A stretch of 64,000 bases of DNA from Plantago major (GCA_026545765.1 CM048844.1:15880237-15944236), one strand, 5' to 3'. Counted from the stretch's first letter, positions 22,149-34,296 are shown. The notes: generated by a model not told the origin, from the sequence alone. Made by a program: numbers and translations.

Positions 22149-24070
22149 CTGAGCAATGTCAGGCTGAGTGGTCTCTGGAACTTGTGACCCTTCCATGAGT
22201 TGGTCTCGTTGTTCCAGTGTTGCTTCTTTGTTGGAAGTTTGAGGTACTTCAACCTTTTCCTGAGTGGCTAACTTAGTTGCCTCCCCTGGTTGATCATTCT
22301 GAGTAGGTGTCTCAGTTTGATCCCTCTCTTGGAGTTGGGGAACCTGCTCATTTGCAGGATTTTCTTCAGCATACTGCATTGCTGGCATGTCGAAATGGAG
22401 TTCATTTACCATTTCATCAACCACTTGTGGCTGTTGTGGTTGTGGTTGTTTTGGTTGTCTGGAAGTAGAAGTTTGAGCAGTTGAGAGATCTTCCAGATTT
22501 TTAAGTGTGGTGTTGACATCAGCATCTACCAACACTAGGTCACCACTCATCAGGGCTTCTTGAAGTTGTTTAAATGAGACTTTCCCTGATGGTGTGTTGG
22601 CACCAACAACCTTTGCTATAGGTGCTTGCTCAGCAACCTTTGAGCTGGTTGCTTTCTCAGCAACCTTGGACCTTTTGTTCTTCCCCTTTGTCTTGGTTAC
22701 TTTTTCAGCAACCTTGGGGGATGGGATCTTCTCCTCGTCCGATTCGTCATCGAAATCTGGAACAGAGTTATCAACAATCCCTGCTGCTTCTGCAGAAAGA
22801 GTTTGAAGTTTTTCAGCATTTATGAGTTCATCAACAAGGCTTTCGGCAATAGTCTTGACATTTCTGAAAGCACTTTCTCTTGCTAAATCTACTTGTTCAG
22901 TAGCCGATGCCTCTTTTGCAGCATTGATGAGTTCATCTTCATTGATGAGTTCATCTGCAGCAACGTCAGGTATTTGGGAATCGACAACCTTAATGGGTGT
23001 GCCTTCTGATTTGCCAGCAGACTTCTTCCGTGAAGTTCTGGGCTTCTTGGTCGCAACTTTTCCCTCAGATACCTCTTCAGTCTTTCGCTTCTTGGAACCT
23101 TTCTGAGATCCAGTAACCTTTTTCATCAAGTTTGTATACTCATATTTGTAGAGTAGGTTACTATTGGCAATGTCTGCCGTCTCTCTGAGCTCAATGCCAA
23201 GACATTCCAGTAAGTAGCAAATTTTCAGTCCATAGCTTACTGTGGCTTTTGGCTCAGCAAGGCCCATAATGATTTCAGGCTCAAAGCCTTGTATCTTCTT
23301 CACAAATTTCATGAAGGCGTACTTCCCCCAATTAAAAGGGTTTTCCAGCCTTTTGTCTTGTTGGTTCAACAAGAACATCATCATCCAGCGTTCTAGGCTT
23401 ATCTGGTCAGCACCTCCTTGTAGACCATCAAAGCATCTGTGAAGGATACACGCCAACACATCCCAGTGGACCAAAAGATGTTTGGTCCTTATGTCAACAA
23501 GCTTAAAGTCAATGGGTGTGTCTGGTTTGTCAAGATCACACACATTACTGTATAGTTGCTTCACACCTTCAAGGAGATCTTCATCCTTGGTGTCAATTTC
23601 AAAATCCTTTCTAAGATTTTGAAGTTCAAACAGCTCACAGAAAGCTGTTTCGTCCAACAGGATTTCTTGTCCTTGGACTTTGGTCTTGATAGACACTGTC
23701 TCAGTGCCTTCAGAGACTTTGGAAATAATTGTGGAGTTGTTGTAAAACTCCAGAACATCCAGTGAAGAAACTCCACTGGGAAGAGCAGATAGAAAGCCCT
23801 TGATTTTTGCCTTTTCAAGCATATCAAGCAAGCAAAAAAAAAAAAAAAAAAAAAGAGTCCATAAGAATTTCTATTTTCATTTGGTAGTTGCGGCTACCAG
23901 GTATTCCTCAATCATGGCACCACCCCAAATCATCTTGTGATTTGAAGTCCAATGATCAGGGTCGAATTCTCCGATCAACCGATTGTTTGTTATAACTAGC
24001 ACTGGTGCTTGCTTTTCAATGATCCGATGGTAGCTTGGGATTTCTGAGTGGAAGCACGTTTGGGAGCCAT
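22149..24070 (-). pseudogene. S2 ORF3 exon 1
   Basis: The ATG is at 24070 (MAPKRAS-type start, as in S1). The N-terminal domain of about 250 residues (LDVLEFYNNSTIISKVSEG; CELFELQNL) faintly resembles the domain annotated in many plant gypsy ORFs as a putative plant transposon protein; I rate that link as weak. A bipartite-like basic stretch (KKRKTEE...KKPRTSRKKSAGK) and KVAEK repeats follow. The exon ends ...IAQ at 22149. Near 23830-23905 the sequence is replaced by a stretch with 21 As (23834-23854) and an in-frame TGA, so S2 cannot make the full protein. Confidence 0.75.
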
Positions 24071-24470
24071 CTCTTTAAATAGTGAAGTTTTTGAAAAACG
24101 AGAAAGAGATTTGGGTGAGAGATTAGGAATTCTTTGCAGAAAACTAACAGAGATTTGCAGAGGTTGAAGAAGAGTTTTTGCTATTCTTGTGCAAGTCTGT
24201 ATGTTGGATTAGGCGAAAGTAATTTCTTTTGCCAAAATCCCATATATATAGCAATGTAATCTCCACAGACATATACATACAAATTAATTTTGTGTGTAAG
24301 TATCTGTGAATTGCAGGCAGGCGTGAGTAAAAGCTTGTTCGGCATTAAATGCATAGTGGGCCCTGTCGGAATTTTAACAGTCCACTATTTACTGAGAGTT
24401 AATCTCTGTCATAAAGATCAATCGCCCAATTCATCAAGGGTCACCATTGCTTCTTCAGCAATGATCACAA
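24071..24470 (-). promoter_or_regulatory. S2 putative internal promoter of ORF3
   Basis: A TATA box (minus strand TATATATATG, 24242-24250) lies about 170 bp before the ORF3 ATG, inside a block conserved in S1 and S3 (GGCAAAAGAAATTACTTTCG and CCTAATCC nearby). Further upstream, 24445-24463 is the inverted repeat CATTGCTgaagaAGCAATG, also kept in all three copies. The combination suggests that ORF3 has its own promoter; this is inference from conservation. Confidence 0.5.
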
Positions 24471-24683
24471 TAAACAAATGTAATTGTGCCCATTTAATGA
24501 ATTTTGGCTATTAGCTTTCTGAATCACGTTTCTGTATGATCAAGAACACTGTTTGCATCTGAATTTATCTCACATTTGGTATTTGTCCAAGTTTTACACA
24601 GAGATAGAAATAATACAAATTTCAAGAGAGTAGTTGACTGCAGACAGTTGTACTATTCTCTTTTGTGTTTGCCCTCACTGAGT

Positions 24684-24870
24684 GATCCAGATATCTGAGT
24701 ACCCGTCTCAGAAATCTTTGAACAGCCGTTTTACCCTTTAGCCTTTAGTTTCTGGATACCCGTTCCAGATACCTCTTCTCTGGATATCCGTTCCAGATAC
24801 CTCTTCTCTGGATACCCGTTCCAGATATCTTTTCTCTCTCCTTTGATATCTTTTTCAGATATCTCTTCTC
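24684..24870 (-). repeat. S2 degenerate tandem repeats after pol
   Basis: Imperfect units of about 25-30 bp built on CTGGATACCCGTTCCAGATA follow the pol stop. The same array type is present in S1 (55822-55960) and S3 (43540-43700). Confidence 0.7.
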
Positions 24871-24879
24871 TGAACTTTT

Positions 24880-27800
24880 TCAGTTCTTTGGTAGCTCCAT
24901 TAGTCCAAGACTGTGTCTTAAGGCTAAGAATCTACTTTCTTGTAGTGGCTTAGTGAAGATATCTGCAAGTTGTTCTTCAGTGCCAATCTTGAGTATCTCT
25001 ATATTGCCTTTTTCAACATGGTCTCTGATGAAGTGGTGTCTAACATCAATGTGCTTTGTTCTTGCATGAAACTTAGGATTCTGAGTTATGGCAATGGCAC
25101 TTGTGTTGTCACAGAAAATGAGAGTTTTCTCTTCATTGAGTCCATAGTCTTTGAGTTGTTGTTGTATCCACAATATCTGTGAAGCACAACACCCAGCAGT
25201 AATATATTCAGCCTCTGTGGTAGATGTGGCAATTGAATTACTTTCTTCTTTGAACCATGATATTAATCTAGCACCAAGAAATTGACAAGTTCTGAGGTGC
25301 TTTTCTATCAAGCAATGATCCGGCATAGTCGGCATCGAATAGCCAACCAAACTCAATCCACTCTCTTTTGGATACCACAATCCAACTTCTACGACCTTTT
25401 ACATACCTTAATATTTTCATAGCAATGTTGTAGTGTATTGCATTGGATTTGTCGAAATCTAGCACACTCCAACTGCATATTGAATATCAGGTCTACTTGC
25501 AGTGAGGTATAGTAGAGATCCAATCAATTTCCTATACTTGTGTTCTTCAACACTCTTGTCAGATTCAGTATAGGTCATTTTGGTTCCAATGCTCATTGGT
25601 ATCTTAGCATTCTTTTCAGAAGGCTTTAGATTGAACTTATTGAGCATATCCTTTGCATACTTTGTTTGACTAATGAATATTCCATCATTGAGTTGCTTGA
25701 CTTGCAGCCCTAGGAAGTAATTCAATTCTCCCATCATGCTCATCTCAAATTTACATTTCATGAGTTCAGCAAAATCTTCACAAAGTTGCTTGTCTTTAGA
25801 TCCAAATATAATGTCATCAACATATACTTGAACTAAAAGCAGTTTCCCGTCATGGTTCAGTGTTAAGAGTGTTTTGTCAACATCTCCTTTCTTGAAGCCA
25901 CTTTCTAGTAGATATCTAGCCAATGTATCATACCATTCTCTTGGAGCTTGTTTCAGCCCATACAGAGCTTTCTGAAGCTTATAGACCATCCTAGTTTCTG
26001 AGGAAACTTCAAAACCTGGTGGTTGCTCAACATAGACTTCCTCAGCCAGTTCACCATTTAGAAATGCACTCTTGACATCCATCGATAAATCAGAAGTCAT
26101 TATGAGCTGCAAAGGCTAGAAAGAGTCTTATTGCATCCAATCTTGCAACTGGTGCATAAGATTCATCAAAATCTAGTCCTTCAGTCTGGGTGAATCCCTT
26201 GGCAACCAACCTAGCTTTGTTTCTGGTTATTTCACCAGACACTTTCATTTTGTTTCTGAAAACCCACTTGGTTCTGATTACAGATATTCCGTCAGCAAAT
26301 GGAACTAGTTTCCAGACTTTGTTTCTCTCAAATTGATCCAACTCTTCTTGCATTGCAGAGATCCAGTCTTGATCTTTTAATGCTTCTTCTATAGTCTTTG
26401 GTTCAATTTTTGAGATGAAACATCCATAGAGACAACTTGCATTTTCAGCGATTGCTCTTCTAATTCTAACTCCTTGGTCTATGTGACCAATCACATCTTT
26501 TGAAGGATGATTTCTTATGCATTTCATAATGGGTTTTGAACTAGTAGGATCAATATAAATTTGATTTGAATGTGAATCAATATGATCTTGATGAGATACT
26601 TGTGCAGTATCTGGGATATCTGACACATGGGAAATGTCATGGATATCTGACACTTTTTCAGTGTTAGAGATATCTGGATCTTGCATTTCAGCAATCTCAT
26701 TTTCAGATACCTTTTCATGATGAAGGTTCTCAGTAGCCTGTTCGATTTCTGGAATTCTCATAGGAAATTCTTCATCATGTCTTAGAGTCATCTGGTTGTT
26801 ACTAAGCATAGGTTGCTTTTCATCATCAGAATCATCCTCTATTTGAATGATAGAATTGTTTCCTTCTGAGGATCCTTTTTCAGAATCTTTAATCATTAGT
26901 TCTTTGAGCCTATCTGAGAGATCATCATTCAAGAGTACTTTCTTGTTTCCTTCATAGAATACTACATGAATTGATTCTTCGATCTTTTGCGTTCTTTTGT
27001 TGTAGATTCTGTAGGCTTTGCTATTCAGAGAATAACCAAGAAATACTCCTTCATCTACCTTTGGTTGAAATGTTCTCAAGTATTCTTTTCCATTGTTAAG
27101 AATGAAACATCTGCAACCAAACACCCTTAGATGTTTGATACTAGGGGGTCTACCAATGAAAAGCTCGTACGGAGTTTTGTCATGGTGTTTGTTAATCAGA
27201 CATCTATTTTGAGTGTAGCATGCTGTGTTTACAGCTTCAACCCAATAGATTTCACTTATTTCATGTCGACAAGCATTGTTCTTCTTTGCTTCTTTCGGTC
27301 CTATTCTTTCTTTCAAAGAACACCATTTTGTTGTGGTGTCCTTACGAAGATAGTTGATGTTGTATACCTTTGCAAGTAAAACTCTTTGATGTCTTGGTTC
27401 ACAAACTTCGATACCATGGTGCTTACGACATGAGATACCTTGTCATTTTTCATGACTTCGAGCTTATTCAGCAAGTTAGGTATCTCAACCCTTGCATTAG
27501 ATTTGTGTTTGAGAAAGACAACCCAAGACAATCTCGAGTAATCATCAACAACAACCAGACCATACTTCTTTCCTGCATAACTAGTTAATGAGGATTCAAA
27601 CAGATCCATATGTAACATTTGCAGTGGCCTCTCACTGGAATGTCTAGTTTTAGACTTGAAAGATGTTTTGGATTGTTTTCCCATTTGGCAAGCTGAGCAT
27701 ACACCTTCTTTTCTATATGCCATTTTGGGTAAACCAACCACCAACTCTTTCTTGGCTAGTTTATTCAGAGTTTTGAAATTCAAGTGACTCATTCTTTTAT

Positions 27801-28228
27801 GCCATAGCCAATTTTCTTCAGTGTGGCCAGATTGACTCACCATGAGACATTCTTCGGTTGTGGCGGATGCCCAATCAGCAACATAAAGATTTCCTTTACG
27901 CCTTGCAACCAAGACTGTCTGCTTTGACTCATTGTCAATCACTTTACATAGTTTTGACTTGATCTTGACAGTGTACCCTTTGTCTACTAGTTGACTCATG
28001 CTTAGGAGATTATATTTCAATCCCTTTACATGAAGTACTTCAGAGATTGTGAGGGTGCAGAACTTCAAATTGCCAAAACCTATGGTTGGATTTTCATCTC
28101 CTCCAGCAAACCTGATAGTTGGTCCATCATTGCATTTTTTTGTAGTCAATCAGATTTGCTTTGTTTCCTGTCATGTGCTTCCCACATCCACTATAAAAAT
28201 GCCACTTTGAGTTAGTCTTTAGAGTGTT
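24880..28228 (-). pseudogene. S2 pol: protease, integrase, reverse transcriptase, RNase H
   Basis: This copia Pol is read in four frames. The pre-integrase zinc motif and integrase start are at 28149-27313, RT at 26112-25459, and RNase H at 25380-24880, ending [11 protein letters not shown] keeps YVDD ([10 protein letters not shown]) and [16 protein letters not shown] motifs. Lesions: the protease motif DSG reads YSG near 28195; the integrase second catalytic Asp region (S1: RTDHGTEF) is scrambled near 27415-27440; further frameshifts occur at about 27315, 26100 and 25270-25460. Pol starts at the splice acceptor at 28228, in phase with gag across the segment described next. Confidence 0.85.
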
Positions 28229-29421
28229 CTGCACAAAACAAGAAATAGGAGATTAGGTTCTCATACCAACAATGGAACCATCTGGATTAAAGAATCTTCC
28301 AGTAGGAATCCATTTTTGAATAAATTTCCTAGGAACATTCTTTTGTCTAACAGGAACAAAAGGAGGAATCTTAGTTAAATGATTAATATCATTGTTGTTA
28401 AGAGCTATTTTCTTCCTTGGTGTGTTCCTAGGTGCTCCATTTGGTGCTTTCAGATACTGTCGATTTACGAGTGCGCTTTTCAAAGAAACTTAGCTTTCCT
28501 AGCCAGATTTCTTCTAGCCCTGGCATTCAGATTTTCAGTGGCTTGATTTATCTTCCACTTCTGATAATTGCTGTGAGCAATTATAGCCTTCAACCATCGT
28601 TCTTGCTCTTGTTTGTATTTGCGAGCAAGTTGTTTCCCAATGGGTTTATAGCCAATACCATTCCGAGCACCTGATGCTGTCTGAGATCTCTTCTCAGCAG
28701 CTTTGCTAGTCTCTGGATGATCAATTTTCTTTCCAGAAAACGTGACATAAGAAAATTTGCGACTCACGCAATTTTTCCTTTTGAGAGACATAGCTCTGGG
28801 TGATTGCTCTTCTCGGTGTTATGTTTCTTTTCGGAGACATTTCCACAGCTTTTTTGGACTTGTTTTTCCCACAAAGGCTTGGTCGAATCGCTTTTCCTTT
28901 GTTAACAATCTTAGCTTCGACGACATCGTAGATTGTTTGGGAATCACCTTGATAATCGATGAATGTTAGTCCATTACTCTTATTGAGTGGTGGAGCTATC
29001 TGTGTGTCCAATTCAAGTCCTCTCTTTTACAAGGATCTCTTAAATAAGATTGTACTTCAGTAAGAGTGTCACTAGCTTTGGCATAAGATTGAAAGGATAG
29101 TTCTTTCTTTTTGAGTTCCTTATTCTCAGAAAGAAGACCTTCACATTTATTTTGAAGATTTGTCATTGCTTCTTTATGTGACTTTTCGGTCTCAGATATC
29201 TGAGCCTTGAGAAATGCATTTTCAGCATCCTTTTTCTCAGATATCTTGATTAATTTAGAATTTTCCTTTGCAAGAGAATTCTTTTCTTCTTCGAAATTTT
29301 CGGCTCTAGCTCGGAACATTAGAAATTCTCTTTTGTAAAGATCAATTTCTTTTCTGAGATTTTCCAGTTCTTTGATTCCTTCGTCATCACTTTCATAAGT
29401 ATAACAGGAAGTATGTGTTAC
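28229..29421 (-). other. S2 gag-pol intervening coding segment with splice-site ends
   Basis: This 1,193-bp segment starts GAG|GTAACAC after ...LMADE and ends TTTCTTGTTTTGTGCAG|AAC before the protease. It codes for an extension of Gag: a coiled coil (ELENLRKEIDLYKREF, then repeated Glu/Lys/Leu heptads), a Cys/His-containing stretch, and a basic tail ending GMRT and TAA at 28253-28255. Read through, it ends Gag; spliced out, it would join Gag to Pol in frame. S3 has exactly this segment missing. Related Sireviruses carry a similar coiled-coil region as ordinary Gag-Pol coding sequence, so it behaves like an exonic intron. Local indels break its frame here. Confidence 0.72.
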
Positions 29422-30747
29422 CTCATCAGCCATTAGACAAGGTTCAATGTTGGAGATATCTGGAAAGATTTCTTCAACCATTCCACACACTTCTTTCTTC
29501 TTTTGACCAAAGTCAATTACTTCATGAGAAACACCGCATATTTCTAGAGAAGGCAGTGTGGAATCATCTGAATCCTCATCCTCAGAATCAGACTCAATAT
29601 CTAGAGCATCCAGTTGGAGTTGAATCTTTTTCCTTTCTTCAGTGAGCATAGATCTTTGACTTCTTTTGAAGATTCTTCTATCTTTCTTGTCACATGTCTT
29701 AAATTTGTTGAAGGCAGGACAATCCTTCTTGAAATGACCAGGTTTCTGACAATAGAAACATATATCATTTCCGATTTCTGCTTCCTCAGTACTTGATGCT
29801 TTTTCAGCTGGCTTGTTCAGCGAGCTTTGCATATTTTTGTACTGGTGATATTTTGAGCCTAGATGCTTTTTCAGCTTCTCTTTGGCTTTTCTTCTCTCAA
29901 TTTCTCGACTGACATATTTTCCCATTTGCTTTACAGCAAGAGCATCCTCAGTCACATCCTTGCCTTTCTTCTTTTCAGAAGTTCCTTGAGCAACTAGAGC
30001 AACACTCTGCAACTTCTCAGTTGTTTGTTCCCTTTGAGTTGTCTCATAGTCAACAATGGCAAGGTGAGAGAAAAGTTCCACAGGAGTGATATCTGGCATT
30101 CCTTGGTTAAAGTAGAAAAACTTTGTGTGTTCCCAGTTATGATTTAGACTTCTCACAATAGTTTTAATCTTTTATGACTGGGTATATCTATTACTTTCAC
30201 CAAGTGCAGCCATGTCACTCATAAGTGTTGTAAACCGGAAATCTAGTTCTTCAAGAGTCTCAGTGGGACCTTGTTTGAAGTTTTGGAATTTTAGCTTCAA
30301 AACTTCGAACTTATTTTCCTTTGTCTTCTCAGTGCCAGCACATATTTCTTCAATCAGTTGCCAGGCCACTTTTGCCATTTTTGCACCCCACAGTTTACAT
30401 TGTATGTGCTCTGGAGTAGAACGTATGATGATATTACGAGCCTGTCCATCCAATCTATTTCTCTTGGCATCTTCCGATGTCCAGAGTTCTCTAGGCTTTG
30501 GTTCGTAAATTACTTGACTGGCAGGTCTCCCACTGGTTGATGCATCTGTTTGTGAAGACCCATCACTTTGTTCTCTGTCTCTACCATTAGAAACCTCTAT
30601 GACTTGCTTGAGTTGTTGAATGACTATTGGGCCATTCTTTATTACTTCTATCATTTCGTCACTGATGGCTTCTAGGTGGAGCATCATGTTGTTCTTCCAT
30701 TTCTCATAATTCTCTGGCTTGAGAATTGGGGCGTCACTTAAAGACAT
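29422..30747 (-). pseudogene. S2 gag
   Basis: The ATG at 30747 opens MSLSDAPILKPENYEKW, the N-terminal gag motif of plant copia elements (UBN2-type capsid), with WQLIEEICAG and FKQGPTETLEELDFRF in the core. A single nonsense change (TAA near 30170, where S1 has GAA) interrupts it after about 191 codons. It then continues in frame through MPDITPVELFSHLAIV and a CCHC knuckle CFYCQKPGHFKKDC to an acidic Ser/Asp region and the ...PCLMADE splice donor at 29422. It would form the particle and bind genomic RNA. Confidence 0.85.
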
Positions 30748-30851
30748 CCTGCAGCAAACACACTAAACAAACGAATCAAGTGTAGGTGAAAAGCAGTTAG
30801 TGGGCACTTATCTGGGTTCTAGGTTCAGTGCAGAAGGCTTGGGAACTTCCT

Positions 30852-30863
30852 GCTCTGATACCA
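30852..30863 (-). other. S2 primer binding site (tRNA-iMet)
   Basis: Minus strand TGGTATCAGAGC, two bases from the 5' LTR end at 30866. This is the standard initiator-Met primer sequence of plant copia elements. Confidence 0.88.
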
Positions 30864-30865
30864 CT

Positions 30866-30946
30866 TGTTGGTCCAGATAACGGCAAAGTAAAAGACTAGG
30901 GGGGGGGGGGTGAATAGTCTTTTAAAACTTTTGTCGATAAGCACAG
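30866..30946 (-). repeat. S2 5' LTR, inner 81 bp
   Basis: TGTTGGTCCAGATAACGG plus the G-run hairpin, interrupted at 30946 by S3. The last five bases CACAG recur at 51972-51976, after which the LTR continues. Confidence 0.9.
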
Positions 30947-32625
30947 TGTTAGATATTTTGTTAGAAATATCTGTTTAGATTTTGATCAGCAACATGATGA
31001 CTTATCTTAGTCTCAGAAAGGTGATTAGTACTCTTGGTTCACTTGAACATTGTAAAAGAGGAAAACCACTAAGTATGATAGTCTAGCTAATCTTGTATAG
31101 GATGTTAGGTCTCAAAATGTAATTTTTATTTTATGAAGAGAAGACCAAGAAGAAGACATCCAAGCAGAAAGCTCAACGACATTGAAGACTTGAAGAAAAC
31201 TGCACAAGATTACTGAATCTGTTGTTCAGATATCTTAGCCAGATATCTTAAAGACACGAATAGTTTCAGACAAACTGTGTCACAAGAGATATCTGAGAAA
31301 CAAGAGACATATCTGAAAACAAGGAAAGTGTCCACAGATATCTATTCTCAGGTACCTTGAGCATTAACCACGTTTCTGAAAAAGAAACATATATATTGCA
31401 AACAAAGTTGTTTCAATAAATACAAGTGGTATCTGAAGATTATAGATAAGGACGTGCAAAGAATCAGATAACACTAGTCTCTGATACAAAGCATAGTTCC
31501 GTTGGCACTACAGGACAAAAGTATAGTACAATGCATTTAATGCACGGACAGAGATGTCTGAATAAAAGCAACGGCAGCTTCTGAGAAGAAGACAAAACCT
31601 GCTACAGTACTATACACAGATATCGATAGTTCGAATTTGAACCTAACGGATACTATTCAAACGGTACTCAAATTCATCTATAAATATCAACACTTAGACT
31701 ACTTGAGAAGACACTACACTACGCTGAACTGAACATCTTACTCTCTCAAAGCAACTTACTTATCCTCAAAGCTTTCTGTTGCGACCAAAGCTTTTGATCT
31801 TGAGTAAACACTGAAGTTCTAAGTGTCCTGATCCTAAACAAGCAAAGCTATCTGTGAAGGAGTTGAATCAAAAGATCAACTATCTGAGATTCATTCTCTT
31901 GAACAGATATCATAAGACTTGGGTCAGTAAAATCGAACAAGATACCATACGCTGTAAAGTGTATTAAGTAACTTGATTCACAGAGCTATCTGATTAACTG
32001 AAAAGTTATTAAGAAGCTCATCTGACAACTCAAACCAAAACCAACACCATAACTGGCGTGGAGTACAGGAAGTACTTAGTTTGAAAAATCAGGGAATAAC
32101 TCCAAGGTTACCGGAGTATAGGAAGTACTTGATTTGGGAAACTAAGGAATAACTCCAAGGTTATTGAGTATAGGAAGTACTTAGCTTGGGAAGCTAGGGA
32201 ATAACTCAAAGGTTTCTGAGTATAGGAAGTACTTGGCTGTGAAAGCCGGGGAACAACTCAGGGGGAACATTTGGTTGGGAACCAATTGTTAAGAATCTTA
32301 GAATAGGATTATTGTAAGGAGAACTCAATTATCTGTTCTAGTGAATTCTAGGTCTCTGATAGACCGAAGTGGATTAGTTGGAGGATTACGCCACCTCCAG
32401 ATACCACTATACTTGCTGTGTTATTTACCTTTCTGTATTTACATTTCAGCAACACACACACACACATATTAACTGTTTCTGCACTTATCTTTATTAAGTC
32501 TTCCGCACTCTGATTCTAAGTATCAGATATCTATTCAGATATCTGAGAAATAGTTGTTATCGACAAAAGTTTTAAAAGACTATTCGCCCCCGCCGCCTTT
32601 TTACTTTGCGTTATCTGGACCAACA
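30947..32625 (+). repeat. S3 5' LTR
   Basis: 1,679 bp. A TATA box (TATAAATA) is at 31679-31686, so U3 is about 0.7 kb. It is dense in AGATATCTG-type palindromes. The C-run hairpin near its end (32575-32605) has lost one arm (cgcccccgccgcc instead of a C-run followed by TCTAGTC). Confidence 0.92.
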
Positions 32626-32627
32626 AG

Positions 32628-32639
32628 TGGTATCGAGGC
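32628..32639 (+). other. S3 primer binding site, altered
   Basis: TGGTATCGAGGC lies where TGGTATCAGAGC is expected. The CAGAG core reads CGAG, the same kind of change as in the garbled patches. Confidence 0.7.
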
Positions 32640-32740
32640 GGAGGTTCACCACCTTACAGATTGAACCTAGATCCACAGATAGGTGAAGGAACTTTGTCCA
32701 CTTTTGAGGACTATTTAATTTGTGTGTTAAGTGTGCAGGT

Positions 32741-33258
32741 ATGTCTCTGAGTGATGCACCCGTTCTCAAACCAGAGAACTACGAGAAATGGAAAAATAAC
32801 ATGATGCTCCACCTTGAAGCCATAAGTGACGAGATGATCGAAGTAATAAAGAATGGCCCAATAGTCATTCAACAACTTAAGCAAGTCATGGAGGTTTCGA
32901 GTGGAAGAGACAGAGATCAACGCGACGGATCAGCACAACCAGATGCGTCAACTAGTGGAAGATCTTCTGGTCAAGTTATTTACGAACCAAAGCCCAGAGA
33001 ACTCTGGACATCGGAAGATGCCAAGAGGAATCGTCTGGATGGACAAGCTCGTAACATCATCATCAGATCGACACCAGAGCACATACAGTGTAAACTGTGG
33101 GGTGCTAAAACGGCGAAAGTTGCCTGGCAACTGATTGAAGAAATCTGTGCCGGAACTGAGAAAACCAAGGAAAACAAGTTCGAAGTTCTAAAGTTGAAAT
33201 TTCAAAATTTCAAACAAGGTCCCACTGAAACTCTGGAAGAACTTGATTTCAGGTTTAC
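32741..33258 (+). pseudogene. S3 gag, first part
   Basis: The ATG at 32741 opens MSLSDAPVLKPENYEKW. It is open for 173 codons through the UBN2-type capsid core to ...ELDFRF, where S4 is inserted. The target bases TTTAC (33254-33258) recur at 39376-39380. No stop or frameshift is present before the insertion. Confidence 0.88.
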
Positions 33259-34294
33259 TGAAAATGCAAGTTGCACTTGATTAGTTAATCTTATCTTTCA
33301 TGATTCAGTTCAATGTTTGTGTTTGTTGTTGTTGTTTGTGAACTGCAGGATTTCAATGTTGTGCAACATTACGAAATAGTGCCGATACAATGTTGGAACA
33401 ACATTACGGACAACAGCAGACAACATAGAAACAAGCAGGCCAATTGGACTGATGACTTGGACTGGAAGCAATCAATTCAAATTTCTGCAGGAATAAGGAA
33501 AGAGTTTGAGCTGCTTTGGACATAAGGAATGCAATCTAAAAAGAAGGAAAGAGTTTGACAAGTTATGGGCACCTCGAAAGAAAGAAGGAAATAAAAGATT
33601 CTCTAGAGATAATCTTGGAAAGATTTTCGATGACCATATATCTGAGAAACAACGTTAGTTTCTTCCTGCTGAGATCAAAGAGAGAATCTTTCAAGAAGAT
33701 TGTTGAAGAAAGCAAGAAGGAAATATATTGTAGAAGACACTAATATGGGAATTTCCTTCTAGCTGATTATTGAAGAAAACAAGAACATGGAAAATTGCCT
33801 TTGCTGAGATCCTATTGCCTTTCGACTTGGATGGGAGCTGTCGATATCTCAAGTATATATACAAGGATTCAGCCGAGCAATCATGGAGCCTTTCTTGATG
33901 ATCAATCGAGATTTTATTAAAAGAGTTTAGGCTTCTTGTTTTCTGCTAGCTTTAGAGTTTGTCTAAGAGTATTCATTGTTGGAATAACTCTTTCAAACAT
34001 CGACCTAGAATAGCTTTTACTGTTGGTTCTTCTAGGGCTAGTTTTGGTTGTTTAATCAATCGTTTGTGATTGTATTAAACCTAGTTAATTAGATCTACTT
34101 TTCCTGTCAGTAGATATTTTGCCTAAGGCACTGCCAATATATTTTTCTATATATTGGCTTGGTAATAGAAGTTTCATTTTTATTCATCCGCTGCCATCTG
34201 TTTGCTATGTTGAAGACAATGTTGAACAACATTGTTGGCAACATTGTCTATTGATCTTGTTTCAAGTACCAATCCGGGATCCTAAGTTCTAACA
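33259..34294 (+). repeat. S4 5' LTR
   Basis: 1,036 bp. A TATA box (TATATATA, 33854-33861) lies before CAAGGATTCAGCCGAG. Palindromic motif copies occur at 33354-33370, 33388-33405 and 34216-34248. It differs from the 3' LTR by short indels, the main one near 33630-33690. Confidence 0.9.
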
Positions 34295-34296
34295 AG

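Noticed and set aside
22290..23827. Plus-strand ORFs of 60-94 codons opposite ORF3 exon 1
   Set aside because: Ser/Leu/Phe-rich shadows of Glu/Lys-rich coding sequence on the minus strand.
24690..24870. Possible CRISPR-like array (regularly spaced repeats)
   Set aside because: Units are contiguous, imperfect and without unique spacers, in a plant retrotransposon context.
32450..32466. CA dinucleotide run in the S3 5' LTR
   Set aside because: A short ordinary microsatellite, also present and slightly shorter at 51794-51804; no functional sign.
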